Notes: generated by a model not told the origin, from the sequence alone. DNA of 21,450 nt from JBQTKD01 sp052389435 (GCA_052389435.1 JBQTIB010000141.1:1-21450), one strand, 5' to 3'; counted from the first letter of the stretch, positions 1-8,705 are shown. A program made the numbers and translations.

Positions 1-134
1 AACTAATACCTTATCAACTGGGTCGGGAGGCCACGGTGGGGCCCGTAAAATAAACCCGCCGCGGCCCGCTACCCGCCCCGCGCCCTGGGCTTCACCGGGT
101 TGGGGGGGGATCCGCCCCCGACGGCCCCCGGACA

Positions 135-155
135 GTCGGGGGCTTCGCCCCCGAC
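135..155. repeat. Perfect GC hairpin
   Basis: Nine-base arms GTCGGGGGC and GCCCCCGAC surround a TTC loop. A second hairpin of the same type (GGGGC-TTC-GCCCC) sits at 261-273. They may be structured RNA elements or terminators, but no U-tract follows. Confidence 0.6.
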
Positions 156-170
156 CACCCCCGGTGGACC

Positions 171-212
171 GGAGAGCCAAGGACGAAGAGCCAAGGGCGA
201 AGAGCCAAGGGC
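171..212. repeat. Tandem repeat, 3 x 14 bp
   Basis: Three consecutive 14-base units. Those at 185-198 and 199-212 are identical (GAAGAGCCAAGGGC), and the one at 171-184 differs at two positions. The copies follow one another without spacer, so this is a microsatellite-like array rather than a CRISPR. Confidence 0.8.
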
Positions 213-219
213 GTTCCGC

Positions 220-255
220 TGAAGGAATGCGGCCCTAGGGGGCCGGATTCCTTCA
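220..255. repeat. Large inverted repeat
   Basis: Arms 220-235 and 240-255 pair with a single mismatch around a four-base loop, giving a long stem that can form in either strand. It could be a bidirectional terminator or a dispersed palindromic element. No transcript end is evident nearby on the plus strand. Confidence 0.65.
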
Positions 256-300
256 ACGGTGGGGCTTCGCCCCAGGCAGTGGTCGCCGCTCCTGCCCTGT

Positions 301-339
301 CTGCCCCTGCCTCCTGCCCCTGCCTCCTGCCCCTGCCTC
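301..339. repeat. Tandem repeat, 3 x 13 bp
   Basis: Three perfect copies of CTGCCCCTGCCTC lie end to end, at 301-313, 314-326 and 327-339. The strand is almost pure pyrimidine. The array ends 33 bases before the chosen start codon of the release-factor gene, so it is likely inside its promoter or leader. Confidence 0.85.
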
Positions 340-372
340 CGCTCGTCCTCCCCGAGGAAAGAGGGTCCCTTG

Positions 373-1026
373 GTGCGATCGGTCGAGGTTGCCTGCGACC
401 GCATCCCGCGGTGGTTCGCGAACTTCGCCGAACGCAACGGCGGCACCCCGCTGGTCGAAGCCACCGAGCTCGGCGTGCGGGCGACCGCCCCCAACGGGAC
501 GGTCGCCGAAGCCACCGTCCCGTTCGCCTACGCCTGGAAGCCGGACGACGATCCCGTCGCGGCGCTGCACGACCACGCCGCGCAGCCGCGCACCGTAGGC
601 GTACTGCTGGTCCGCATCGGCGGATTTGCGGCCGGCGTCTTCGACGGCGCCGCCCTGCGGGAGGGCAAGGCGGGTTCCCGCCACGTGCAGGGCCGCAGCG
701 CCGCGGGCGGGTGGTCCCAGCAGCGCTTCGCCCGCAGGCGGGCCGCGCAGGCCGACGCCGCGTTCGAGGCAGCCGCCGACTACGCCGTGCGCATCCTGCT
801 GCCCGTGGCGGCAGACCTCGAGGCGCTCGTGCTGGGCGGGGAACGTCGCGCCGTGGACGCCGTGTTGGCCGACCGGCGCCTGACCCCGTTGCGCAGCGTC
901 CCGACCGAGCCGGGGTTCCTCACAGTCCCCGATCCCACCCGCACGGTCCTGCTCGCGACCCCAGCGGCGTTCCGTTCCCTGCGGATCGTGCTGACGGATC
1001 CGCCTGCTCCGGGGTGCGCTAGGTGA
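373..1026 (+). CDS. acVLRF1-family peptidyl-tRNA hydrolase / release factor
   Basis: This 217-residue protein resembles the actinobacterial clade of Vms1/ANKZF1-like release factors (VLRF1), enzymes related to eRF1 that hydrolyse peptidyl-tRNA on stalled ribosomes. The hallmark is the glutamine-containing loop in the stretch HVQGRSAAGGWSQQRFARRR, followed by a long helix rich in Ala and Arg, then a Rossmann-like half. The frame is open upstream to 259, but that part translates the pyrimidine repeat into Pro/Leu-rich sequence. I chose GTG at 373 because GAGG lies 8 bases before it; TTG at 370 is an alternative. The last 8 bases overlap the convergent lipoprotein gene. The family assignment is from motif recognition, and the cytoplasmic ribosome-rescue role is known for the family, not shown here. 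Confidence 0.82.
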   Translation: MRSVEVACDRIPRWFANFAERNGGTPLVEATELGVRATAPNGTVAEATVPFAYAWKPDDDPVAALHDHAAQPRTVGVLLVRIGGFAAGVFDGAALREGKAGSRHVQGRSAAGGWSQQRFARRRAAQADAAFEAAADYAVRILLPVAADLEALVLGGERRAVDAVLADRRLTPLRSVPTEPGFLTVPDPTRTVLLATPAAFRSLRIVLTDPPAPGCAR

Positions 1027-1555
1027 AGCGGAAGGTCCCCACGAAGTCCTGGAACTGCTTCGGCGTCGCGGTCTTGCCGTGGCCGGGTTCGAGGAACTGC
1101 AGCACGTAGAGCCGGTCGTTCTCGAAGAAGTAGCGCGCCCAGGCGGTGACCTTCAAGGACCCGTTCGCCGCCTCGATCTGTGCGTCGCGACCGGGCCTGC
1201 TGCGGAAGGCCACGTTGGTGCGGCCGACCAGCCTGCCCTTGGCGGAGGTCGCGCTGGACTGCACCGCCTCGTCCAAGTCGATCGAGGTGCCCTTCGGGTA
1301 ACCGGAGACGCTAACCCGGTAGGCCTGTTCCCCGCTCTCGTACAGGTAGTCGGTCAGCGTGACCTTGCCCCCGGGCACGTTGGACTCCTCGAAGGTTTCC
1401 TTCGCGCCCCCGGGCATTCCAACGGTGAACCCGACGCCCGAAACGGCCGTGCCGAACCCGGCGGGAAGCGGCTCGGAACCTCCGCCGCCGCACCCCGTCA
1501 GCACCGCACCGAGCGCGACCGCCGCGACCCCGCGCGCTCCCAGGGCGATTCGCAC
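1019..1555 (-). CDS. Putative lipoprotein of unknown function
   Basis: A 178-residue exported lipoprotein. Residues 1-22 form a signal peptide with Arg residues, a hydrophobic stretch and a lipobox LTGC, with Cys22 as the predicted acylated residue, followed by a Gly-rich linker. The rest is a single small domain with the pattern seen in many uncharacterised actinobacterial lipoproteins: VGFTVGMPG near the start, a YRVSVSGYPKG strand, and a C-terminal RLYVLQF...FVGTFRF. The longer frame begins at 1630, but GTG at 1555 has GAGGAG six bases upstream and places the signal peptide at the N terminus. It lies downstream of the importer genes on the same strand, but about 100 bases with a possible terminator intervene. 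No substrate can be inferred. Confidence 0.85.
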   Translation of the reverse strand: MRIALGARGVAAVALGAVLTGCGGGGSEPLPAGFGTAVSGVGFTVGMPGGAKETFEESNVPGGKVTLTDYLYESGEQAYRVSVSGYPKGTSIDLDEAVQSSATSAKGRLVGRTNVAFRSRPGRDAQIEAANGSLKVTAWARYFFENDRLYVLQFLEPGHGKTATPKQFQDFVGTFRFT

Positions 1556-1600
1556 GGTGTTCTCCTCGGGAAGAGTCGGCGGCAACGCTCCGAGGGTAGA

Positions 1601-1628
1601 GCCGCCGGCCGAAGCCCAGAACGGCGGC
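1601..1628 (-). terminator. Possible terminator after livF
   Basis: Seven-base arms GCCGCCG and CGGCGGC (1601-1607, 1622-1628) flank a loop containing a smaller GGC/GCC pair. It lies 33 bases past the livF stop on the minus strand. It has no clear U-tract, so this is a weak call. Confidence 0.3.
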
Positions 1629-1660
1629 ATGCCGCAGGAGGTGTCGGGTCTGAAGAGGCG

Positions 1661-2398
1661 TCAGGTCCCAGCGGCGTCGGCCACTCGAACGTTGCCGGTG
1701 ACGATGTCCTTGTCGGCGAGGTCGAGGGACTCGAACGGCACGACGGTGCCCTTGTCGATCACCAGCACCCGGTCGCAGTCGTTTTCGCGCAACTGCTGGA
1801 ACTGCTCGGCGATCAGCACCGCCACGCCACGGTCGAGGCAGATCTGCTGCAGGGCCTGGTAGACGCGGTCGACGATGACCGGCGCCAAACCCTGCGACGG
1901 TTCCTCGACGAGGATCAGATCCGGGCGCGGCATCAGCGCGCGGCCGATCGCGAGCATCTGCTGCTCGCCACCCGACAGCGTCCGCGCGACCTGCTCCTCG
2001 CGCTCCTTGAGAATCGGGAAGTACTCGTAGACCTCGCGGCAGCGCTCCCGCAGTTTGAGGCTGGACACGTGCGAGGCCCCGGCGTACAGGTTCTCCTTCA
2101 CCGTGAGCGTCGGGAAAACGCGACGACCCTCCGGGGAATAGGCGATGCCGGCCTTGGTCCGCTGGTGCGGAGCCCACTTGTTGATGCGGACGTCGTCGAG
2201 CAGGATGTCCCCGCCCAGACACGCGACGGTGCCCATGATCGCCTTGAACATCGTCGATTTCCCCGCGCCGTTGCCGCCGCACAGGATGACGATCTCGCCC
2301 GGCCAGACCTCGAGGTCGACGTCGAACAGCACGGGGACCTTGTCGTAGCCGGCGCGCATCGTGCGCAGGGCCAGTTTGGGGTGTTCGCCTCTGCTCAC
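1661..2398 (-). CDS. livF: Branched-chain amino acid-type ABC transporter, ATP-binding protein LivF
   Basis: A 245-residue cytoplasmic ATPase of the hydrophobic amino acid uptake (HAAT) class. Walker A is GGNGAGKST (from residue 41), the Q-loop region includes AYSPEGRRVFPTLTVKENL, the signature is LSGGEQQ, and Walker B reads LILVEEPSQGLAP. In LivF proteins the Walker B pair is normally Asp-Glu; here it is Glu-Glu, an unusual but conservative change. The switch position is Gln (AEQ), normal for LivF. GTG at 2398 is preferred because GGAG lies 8 bases before it and the protein then starts just before the first strand. The open frame extends upstream into the fusion gene, which ends at 2442. It is the third gene of the operon; substrates could be amino acids, amides or urea. 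Confidence 0.88.
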   Translation of the reverse strand: MSRGEHPKLALRTMRAGYDKVPVLFDVDLEVWPGEIVILCGGNGAGKSTMFKAIMGTVACLGGDILLDDVRINKWAPHQRTKAGIAYSPEGRRVFPTLTVKENLYAGASHVSSLKLRERCREVYEYFPILKEREEQVARTLSGGEQQMLAIGRALMPRPDLILVEEPSQGLAPVIVDRVYQALQQICLDRGVAVLIAEQFQQLRENDCDRVLVIDKGTVVPFESLDLADKDIVTGNVRVADAAGT

Positions 2399-2441
2399 GA
2401 TCGGCTCCGGTCCGCGGGCGTGCCCGACTCGTTGCGCTTGT

Positions 2442-4532
2442 TCATACGCGGGCGATCGACTTTCCGGACTCGGCGGTGGCCGCCACGCGCTCGCGCCACG
2501 GGACGGTGGAGTGGTTCTTGCCGGCACCGAGGTAGTGCTCGACGACCTCGGGATTGTTGGCCACGGCCATCGGCTCGCCGTGGGCGAGGATCTCGCCCTC
2601 GGCCAGGCAGTAGACCAGGTCGCAGCCCTCGAGAACGGCCTTCACGTAGTGCTCGACCAGCAGCACCGTCAGACCCAGGTCGGCCTGCAACTCCTTGACC
2701 AGGCTGATGAGTGCGCCCGAGGAGGCGGGGTCCAGGCCGGAGGTCGGTTCGTCGAGCAGCAGGATCTGAGGGCCCGTCATCAACGCCCGGCCCAGTTCGG
2801 TGCGGCGGCGGGCGGAGAACTCGAGTTCGCCCGCTCGCTCGTCCCAGTACCTGTCGATGTTCAGCAGTTGGGCGATCGACCACGCCGCCTCTTCCGCGGC
2901 GCGCATCTGCCGCCAGGCGCGCCGATCTCCGGCCACGAACTGGGCCAGGTTGGCGTTGACGCGTAGACCGGCGCCGGCCAGCAGGTTGTCGGCGACCGAG
3001 AGTTCCTTGACGATCCGCGTGGTCTGGAAGGTGCGGGTCATACCCAACTGCGCGCGGGCCCACGGCCGGGTCCCGGTGACGTCCTGACCGAAGATCTCGA
3101 TCTTCGCGCGGTCTGGCTTCTGCAGGCCCGAGACGACGTCGAACAGCGTGGTCTTGCCCGCACCGTTCGGGCCGATGAGACCCGCGAAGGACCCGGTGGG
3201 GATCTCGATCGTCGCGCCCCGCAGTGCCTTCACTCCGCCGAAGGCGATGTGCACGTTCTCCGCCCGCAGGGCGATGGGCTCGCTGCGGCGGGTCGGGAAC
3301 CACTCCTCGAGGACCTCCAGGGCCCGCTGGCGGATCTCCGGGTGGGCGCGGAACTGGGTCAGTTCGGCAATGCCGTCGGATCGGGCGAGCACCGAAGCCG
3401 ACGCGGTGAGGGTCGAGGCCCGGGCGCGGCGGCGGTCGGCCGCCCGCCCGAATCGGACGGTCCGGTAGATGTCCTGCAGGCGGCCGCCGAGGCCCCGCGC
3501 TCCGCACAGGACGCCGGCGAGCAGGGAGATGCCGGCGAGCAGTTGGTAGTTGACGTGGAAGGACTCGAGCAGGAACGGGACGCTCTGGAAGGAGATCGCC
3601 ACGGCGAGCACGGCGATCATCGAGTCGAATCCGCCGAGGATGGCGATCGACAGCCACAGCAGGGAGGTCGTCGCCTGGTAGTTGACGGTCGTCGGAGCGG
3701 AGACGAAAAGCATCGCCGCGAGGATGCCGGACAGCCCCGAGAGCGCACCGCAGATCGCGAACCCGAGGGACTTGGCGCGGAACGGGGAGATGCCGACGGA
3801 CGCGGCCGCCTGCTGGTCCGCGCCGGTCAGCATCATCGCCCGGCCGTAGGGCGAGTAGCGGACGCGGCACAGGAACGCGAGCACGAGGGCGACCACGAAC
3901 AGGAGGAAGAAGTAGAACGCGCGGTCCTTGCCCTGCATGTCGTAGCCGAAGAGCACCGGACGGGGGTTCAGCAGCGCGGTTTCGCCGCCGGTGAGGTGGT
4001 ACTGGCTGAACATGATCTCTTCGACCATCATCTGCAGGCCGAGAGTGAAGATCATGACGTAGACGCCGGAGAAGCGCACCGACAGCGGCGCGATGGCGAC
4101 CATCATCACCACGCCGATCGCGATGGCGGCGGCCATGGCGAAGACGATGGGCAGGCCCCAGCCGCTCGGGTCGGTGCGGTAGGTGTAGGAGGCCAGGTAC
4201 AGGGTGGTCGCGTAGACGCCCGCCGAGGCGAGGTTGATCTCGCGGATCCACCCGGTCATCACCATCAGGCCGAGCGCGACGATCCCGATGATCATTCCGG
4301 CGGTCACGGTGAAGACCCAGTAGTCGGCGAAGACGAACACCCAGGACAGGGCGACGAACGCGACGAGGAAGTTCAGCGGTTGCCGCGTCAGAGCGCGGAT
4401 CGGCTCGGCCTTGGTGTGCGGATTGCGTGCGGTGTCCAGCGCCGCGGCCATCGGGTCGGAGTTCGCGTCGCGCAGTGCGTCCGAGGAGTTGTCCGGGCGC
4501 AGGGCGCGGCGAATCGTGGTCGTCATACTCAC
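2442..4532 (-). CDS. LivM-LivG fusion: ABC transporter permease/ATP-binding protein
   Basis: A single 696-residue frame joins a LivM-type inner-membrane permease (about residues 45-350, some eight to ten hydrophobic segments) to a LivG-type ATPase (about 425-665), with a linker rich in Arg and Ala between. The ATPase has Walker A GPNGAGKTT (from 454), Walker B LLLLDEPTSGLDP (Asp near 594) and a switch His in VEHYV. Its signature is degenerate: where LivG normally has a GQ/GxxR loop, this reads ELEFSARRR near 570-577. GTG at 4532 overlaps the livH stop as GTGA and has GGAGG ten bases upstream; ATG at 4526 is the alternative. Fused permease/ATPase proteins of this kind are known in actinobacteria. 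It should pair with LivH in the membrane and LivF in the cytoplasm. Confidence 0.88.
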   Translation of the reverse strand: MSMTTTIRRALRPDNSSDALRDANSDPMAAALDTARNPHTKAEPIRALTRQPLNFLVAFVALSWVFVFADYWVFTVTAGMIIGIVALGLMVMTGWIREINLASAGVYATTLYLASYTYRTDPSGWGLPIVFAMAAAIAIGVVMMVAIAPLSVRFSGVYVMIFTLGLQMMVEEIMFSQYHLTGGETALLNPRPVLFGYDMQGKDRAFYFFLLFVVALVLAFLCRVRYSPYGRAMMLTGADQQAAASVGISPFRAKSLGFAICGALSGLSGILAAMLFVSAPTTVNYQATTSLLWLSIAILGGFDSMIAVLAVAISFQSVPFLLESFHVNYQLLAGISLLAGVLCGARGLGGRLQDIYRTVRFGRAADRRRARASTLTASASVLARSDGIAELTQFRAHPEIRQRALEVLEEWFPTRRSEPIALRAENVHIAFGGVKALRGATIEIPTGSFAGLIGPNGAGKTTLFDVVSGLQKPDRAKIEIFGQDVTGTRPWARAQLGMTRTFQTTRIVKELSVADNLLAGAGLRVNANLAQFVAGDRRAWRQMRAAEEAAWSIAQLLNIDRYWDERAGELEFSARRRTELGRALMTGPQILLLDEPTSGLDPASSGALISLVKELQADLGLTVLLVEHYVKAVLEGCDLVYCLAEGEILAHGEPMAVANNPEVVEHYLGAGKNHSTVPWRERVAATAESGKSIARV

Positions 4533-5467
4533 AGGACTTCGACCTCCAGGGGGCGTCGGCCGAACTGTTTGCGGAGCTTGGCGACCGCGAGTGCGGTCGC
4601 GAGCATGGCCACGAAGATCAGCGTCTCCCGGGAGGCGGGGCCGGTGTCTCCCACGGCCGTGGTGGTCATGAAGGTCTCGGTCAGGCTGAGCACGACGGCG
4701 CCGACAAGTGCCAGGGCCGGCGAGTAGAACGCGCCGACCACGGCGATCGTCAGGGCGCGGAAGAACACCAGCAGGATCGCCGAGAGGTCGGTTCCGGCCA
4801 CCGGCGCGAGCAACGCGCCACCGAGGCAGGACATCGCCCCGGAGACGGCGTAGGCGCCCACGCCGATGCGGAACATGCGAATGCCCGACCAGCGAGCCGC
4901 CTCGACGTCGTCGGAGATGGCCCGGACGTTGACTCCGGCGCGGGTGCCGTTGAGCCACAGGGCCAGCAGGATCACCAGGGCTACGGTGATGACCAGGCTC
5001 ATCAGGCGGTGGTGGGTGACGTTGAAGTCCAGGATCCGGACGCTGCCGTCGCCGAACGGGCTCGGGCTGATCGCGACGTCCGGACGGACCGGGAAGTTCA
5101 GGGTGGCGATCGCCGAGAGCAGCAGCATGAACGCCAGGGACAGCGTGGAGAGCGTGAGGCGGGGCAGGAAGGCGATGCGGCGGTTCATCACCATCAGGCC
5201 GTAGAGCCCGCCCACCACGCCGCCGACGGCGGTGAGGAAGATCAGCGCGGCCAGGCCGTTCCACTGGTAGGCCGCGGAGAAGTGGTAGTAGCCGTAGGCG
5301 CCGATGACCGCGATGCCGTAGTGCATGAAGCCGACGGTGCGGCTGATCTTGAAGGTCAGGACGAGCGCAACCGCGAGCACGCTGTAGATGCCGGCGTTGG
5401 CCAGCCCGATGACCAGGCTGGGTCCGAACAGGTCCGGATTCGGATCGATCGACAGCGCTTGCAGCAT
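4529..5467 (-). CDS. livH: Branched-chain amino acid-type ABC transporter permease LivH
   Basis: A 312-residue integral membrane permease with about eight hydrophobic segments and the LivH-type early pattern SLVIGLANAGIYSVLAVALVLTFKISRTVGFMHYG, where the loop after the second segment normally carries the N-x-A-xG motif. The later cytoplasmic loop GVNVRAISDDVEAARWSGI is the usual ATPase-contacting EAA-like region. ATG at 5467 is chosen: GAGG lies six bases upstream, and the 23 extra residues of the longer frame (from 5536) are low-complexity and overlap a palindrome. It is the first gene of the operon, with a 4-base GTGA overlap to the fusion gene. No periplasmic binding-protein gene is adjacent, so the substrate is open. 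Confidence 0.88.
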   Translation of the reverse strand: MLQALSIDPNPDLFGPSLVIGLANAGIYSVLAVALVLTFKISRTVGFMHYGIAVIGAYGYYHFSAAYQWNGLAALIFLTAVGGVVGGLYGLMVMNRRIAFLPRLTLSTLSLAFMLLLSAIATLNFPVRPDVAISPSPFGDGSVRILDFNVTHHRLMSLVITVALVILLALWLNGTRAGVNVRAISDDVEAARWSGIRMFRIGVGAYAVSGAMSCLGGALLAPVAGTDLSAILLVFFRALTIAVVGAFYSPALALVGAVVLSLTETFMTTTAVGDTGPASRETLIFVAMLATALAVAKLRKQFGRRPLEVEVL

Positions 5468-5480
5468 CGCCAGCCTCACC

Positions 5481-5496
5481 GTGCCAGGGGTGGCAC
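5481..5496. promoter_or_regulatory. Inverted repeat upstream of livH, possible operator
   Basis: GTGCCA and TGGCAC form a perfect six-base inverted repeat separated by GGGG, centred about 21 bases upstream of the livH ATG. The position suits an operator for a dimeric repressor or a leader hairpin. No regulator gene is adjacent. Confidence 0.35.
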
Positions 5497-5730
5497 AACC
5501 TCTAGCGGCCGCACCCCCGGGGACGGGTGTGACCATGGGACGGACCGGAAGCCCACCGGCCGGTCCTCCTCGCCGAGGCGGCGTCCGGGACGAACGCGGC
5601 GAAGGGGACTTGCTGACTCAGAGTAGAGAAGGACTTCGGACCTGGCACTACCCGGTTCGTCGGGAACTGACCGGCGGGTTCCCGACCTGCGCCTAAACCA
5701 CCGTGCGATACCTCACACAATCCGCTGACC

Positions 5731-5736
5731 TAGACT
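5731..5736 (+). promoter_or_regulatory. Candidate -10 element of the ABC-F gene
   Basis: TAGACT resembles the actinobacterial TANNNT -10 hexamer. It would start transcription near 5743, leaving a leader of about a dozen bases with GGGGGA before GTG 5755. No clear -35 hexamer is seen. The rest of 5468-5730 holds only the inverted repeat noted above and no gene. Confidence 0.3.
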
Positions 5737-5754
5737 TTTGTCCATGGGGGACGC

Positions 5755-7353
<1,599 letters not shown>

Positions 7354-7404
7354 CCGGTTTTTTCGGCTGGAAACCCGATCGGCGGGGCCAGTTTCCGAAA
7401 ATTT

Positions 7405-7446
7405 CTCGTGACAAATGTGATCAAGGTGGTTGCCTGCCGTCACGAG
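7405..7446. promoter_or_regulatory. Inverted repeat in the ABC-F / HTH intergenic region
   Basis: Eight-base arms CTCGTGAC (7405-7412) and GTCACGAG (7439-7446) flank 26 bases. The surrounding 7354-7545 gap is more AT-rich than its neighbours and also contains TTTTCGG/CCGAAAA (7360-7366, 7395-7401), a possible weak terminator for the ABC-F gene. Function is not established. Confidence 0.35.
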
Positions 7447-7545
7447 TTCCGGAAAGAGCCTGCGGGGTGAATCTTTCTCGGCTGATCATGTTGCCCTCGG
7501 GGGAAATCGTTCGCACGCAGTTGCGTCCCGCATCGGAGGAATCAA

Positions 7546-7761
7546 GTGGCCGAAACCCTGCGTAAGGGCAGCCGGATTACCGGCAACGCGCGTGAGCGCC
7601 TTGCCGCCGACCTGAAGAAGAAGTACGGGCAGGGTCGGAGCATCCGTGCTCTGGCCGAGGAGACGGGACGGTCCTACGGGTTCGTTCACCGGATGCTCAG
7701 CGAATCCGGCGTCACCCTCCGCGGCCGCGGCGGTGCCACCCGCGGCAAGGTCAAGGTCTAA
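7546..7761 (+). CDS. Small helix-turn-helix DNA-binding protein
   Basis: A 71-residue basic protein. The segment SIRALAEETGRSYGFVHRMLSESGVTLRGRG (about residues 30-60) is a resolvase/MerR-like helix-turn-helix, preceded by a Lys-rich helix and ending in a Gly/Arg-rich tail. GTG at 7546 has GGAGGA five bases upstream. The protein is very similar to a small family widely conserved in actinobacteria, including the mycobacterial Rv1473A, which also lies beside an ABC-F gene. It is likely a transcription regulator or nucleoid-binding protein, but no target is known from sequence. It is followed by a strong hairpin, so it may be a single-gene transcript or end one that began with ABC-F. Confidence 0.88.
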   Translation: MAETLRKGSRITGNARERLAADLKKKYGQGRSIRALAEETGRSYGFVHRMLSESGVTLRGRGGATRGKVKV

Positions 7762-7807
7762 GGCTTCTCGCAGCACCCGAAGTACCAGCACCGAGCACTG
7801 GCGTGTT

Positions 7808-7841
7808 GATCGGCCGGCGTCCCACGGGACGCCGGCCGATC
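7808..7841. terminator. Strong hairpin terminator after the HTH gene
   Basis: A perfect stem of at least 15 base pairs (GATCGGCCGGCGTCC arm) with a four-base loop begins 46 bases after the stop codon. There is no U-tract, as is common for actinobacterial terminators. It separates the HTH gene from the crotonase gene. Confidence 0.75.
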
Positions 7842-7874
7842 TGCGTGCTGGGCGGTGCGTGAGACAGTGCCCGC

Positions 7875-8684
7875 ATGACGACGACCGAAGCGACAAGAGT
7901 GTCCGCGGACGTGCTCGACGCGGGCGACGTACTGCTCGAGACGACCGGGCCCGTGGCCACGGTGACCCTCAACCGGCCGGACCGGCGCAACGCCATGAGC
8001 CCCTCGCTCTGGGCGGCGCTCGCGGCGGTGCCGGACCATCTCCCACCCGAGGTGCGGGTCGTGGTCCTGCGCGGCGCGGGAAAGGTGTTCTGCGCCGGCA
8101 TCGACCTGCGCATGGTCACCGCCGACGGCGTGCCGGGGGAGACCTCGCTCGGCGAGGTGGTCACCCGGGACGACTCCGGCGTACTGGACTGGATCGCCAA
8201 CCTCCAGCGCGCCTACAGCTGGCTCGGGGACCCGCGCTGGATCACCATCGCGGCGGTGCAGGGCGCTGCCGTCGGCGGCGGCTTCCAGTTGGCGCTCGCC
8301 GCCGACATGCGGGTGCTCTCCCAGGACGCCCGCCTGTGCATGAAGGAGACCGCGCTCGGGCTCGTTCCGGACCTCACCGGAACCCAGACCCTGCTGCGGG
8401 CCGTCGGGTACCCACGGGCTCTCGAGCTGTGCGCCACCGCCCGCTGGGTCGACGCCGCGGAGGCCGACCGCCTGGGCCTGGCCAACGCCGTCGTCCCGCT
8501 CGAGGAATTGGACGCTGCCACCGCGACGCTGTGCGAGCAGGTGCTCGTCAACAGCCCGGCCGCGGTGCGTGGCGTCAAGGACCTGCTGATCGAGGCCTGG
8601 CTGCGCACCCCCGCCGCCGCGCACGAGGCGGAACGTAGAACGCAGGTGTCGTTGTTGCGCTCGGTGGGAGCCGCAACCCAGTAA
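7875..8684 (+). CDS. Enoyl-CoA hydratase/isomerase (crotonase) family protein
   Basis: A 269-residue crotonase-fold enzyme. The oxyanion-hole segments GKVFCAGIDLR (from 69) and AAVQGAAVGGGFQLALAADMR are present. The two positions equal to catalytic Glu144 and Glu164 of rat enoyl-CoA hydratase, 20 residues apart, are Gln138 and Glu158 here. A single acidic residue fits an isomerase or another crotonase reaction better than classical hydration, so the substrate is left open. The C-terminal helix (VNSPAAVRGVKDLLIEAW) is typical. Start ATG 7875 has only a weak upstream GAG. The gene order resembles mycobacterial echA12 (Rv1472) beside Rv1473. The ABC exporter follows after 68 bases without a terminator, so co-transcription is likely. 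Confidence 0.87.
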   Translation: MTTTEATRVSADVLDAGDVLLETTGPVATVTLNRPDRRNAMSPSLWAALAAVPDHLPPEVRVVVLRGAGKVFCAGIDLRMVTADGVPGETSLGEVVTRDDSGVLDWIANLQRAYSWLGDPRWITIAAVQGAAVGGGFQLALAADMRVLSQDARLCMKETALGLVPDLTGTQTLLRAVGYPRALELCATARWVDAAEADRLGLANAVVPLEELDAATATLCEQVLVNSPAAVRGVKDLLIEAWLRTPAAAHEAERRTQVSLLRSVGAATQ

Positions 8685-8705
8685 CCAGCCGGAAGGGGCC
8701 CGCCC

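Larger units (their letters stand above)
1..372. other. Repeat-rich gene-free region upstream of acVLRF1
   Basis: No convincing gene lies here. The open frames crossing it have repetitive, proline- and arginine-rich translations and no family resemblance. The stretch holds a run of eight G at 102-109, a perfect hairpin at 135-155, a 14-base tandem repeat at 171-212, a near-perfect inverted repeat at 220-255, a short GGGGC/GCCCC hairpin at 261-273 and a 13-base tandem repeat at 301-339. The first ~50 bases are noticeably more AT-rich and may belong to the flank of a gene outside the window. The promoter of the release-factor gene presumably lies within it, but I cannot place it. Confidence 0.6.

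Noticed and set aside
171..339. CRISPR-like array
   Set aside because: Units of 13-14 bases follow one another with no spacers, and only three copies exist in each array.
1079..2698. 539-codon plus-strand open frame
   Set aside because: It lies opposite the lipoprotein and livF genes and is a GC-rich shadow. Its translation is rich in Arg, Gly, Asp and His without any motif.
3249..4727. 492-codon plus-strand open frame
   Set aside because: Antisense shadow of the livM-livG fusion; the translation is low-complexity (DGDHHHHAD-type).
4533..5498. N-terminal extension of the fusion gene to give a 1018-residue protein
   Set aside because: The extension is the out-of-frame shadow of livH. The real start is GTG 4532 or ATG 4526 at the livH stop.
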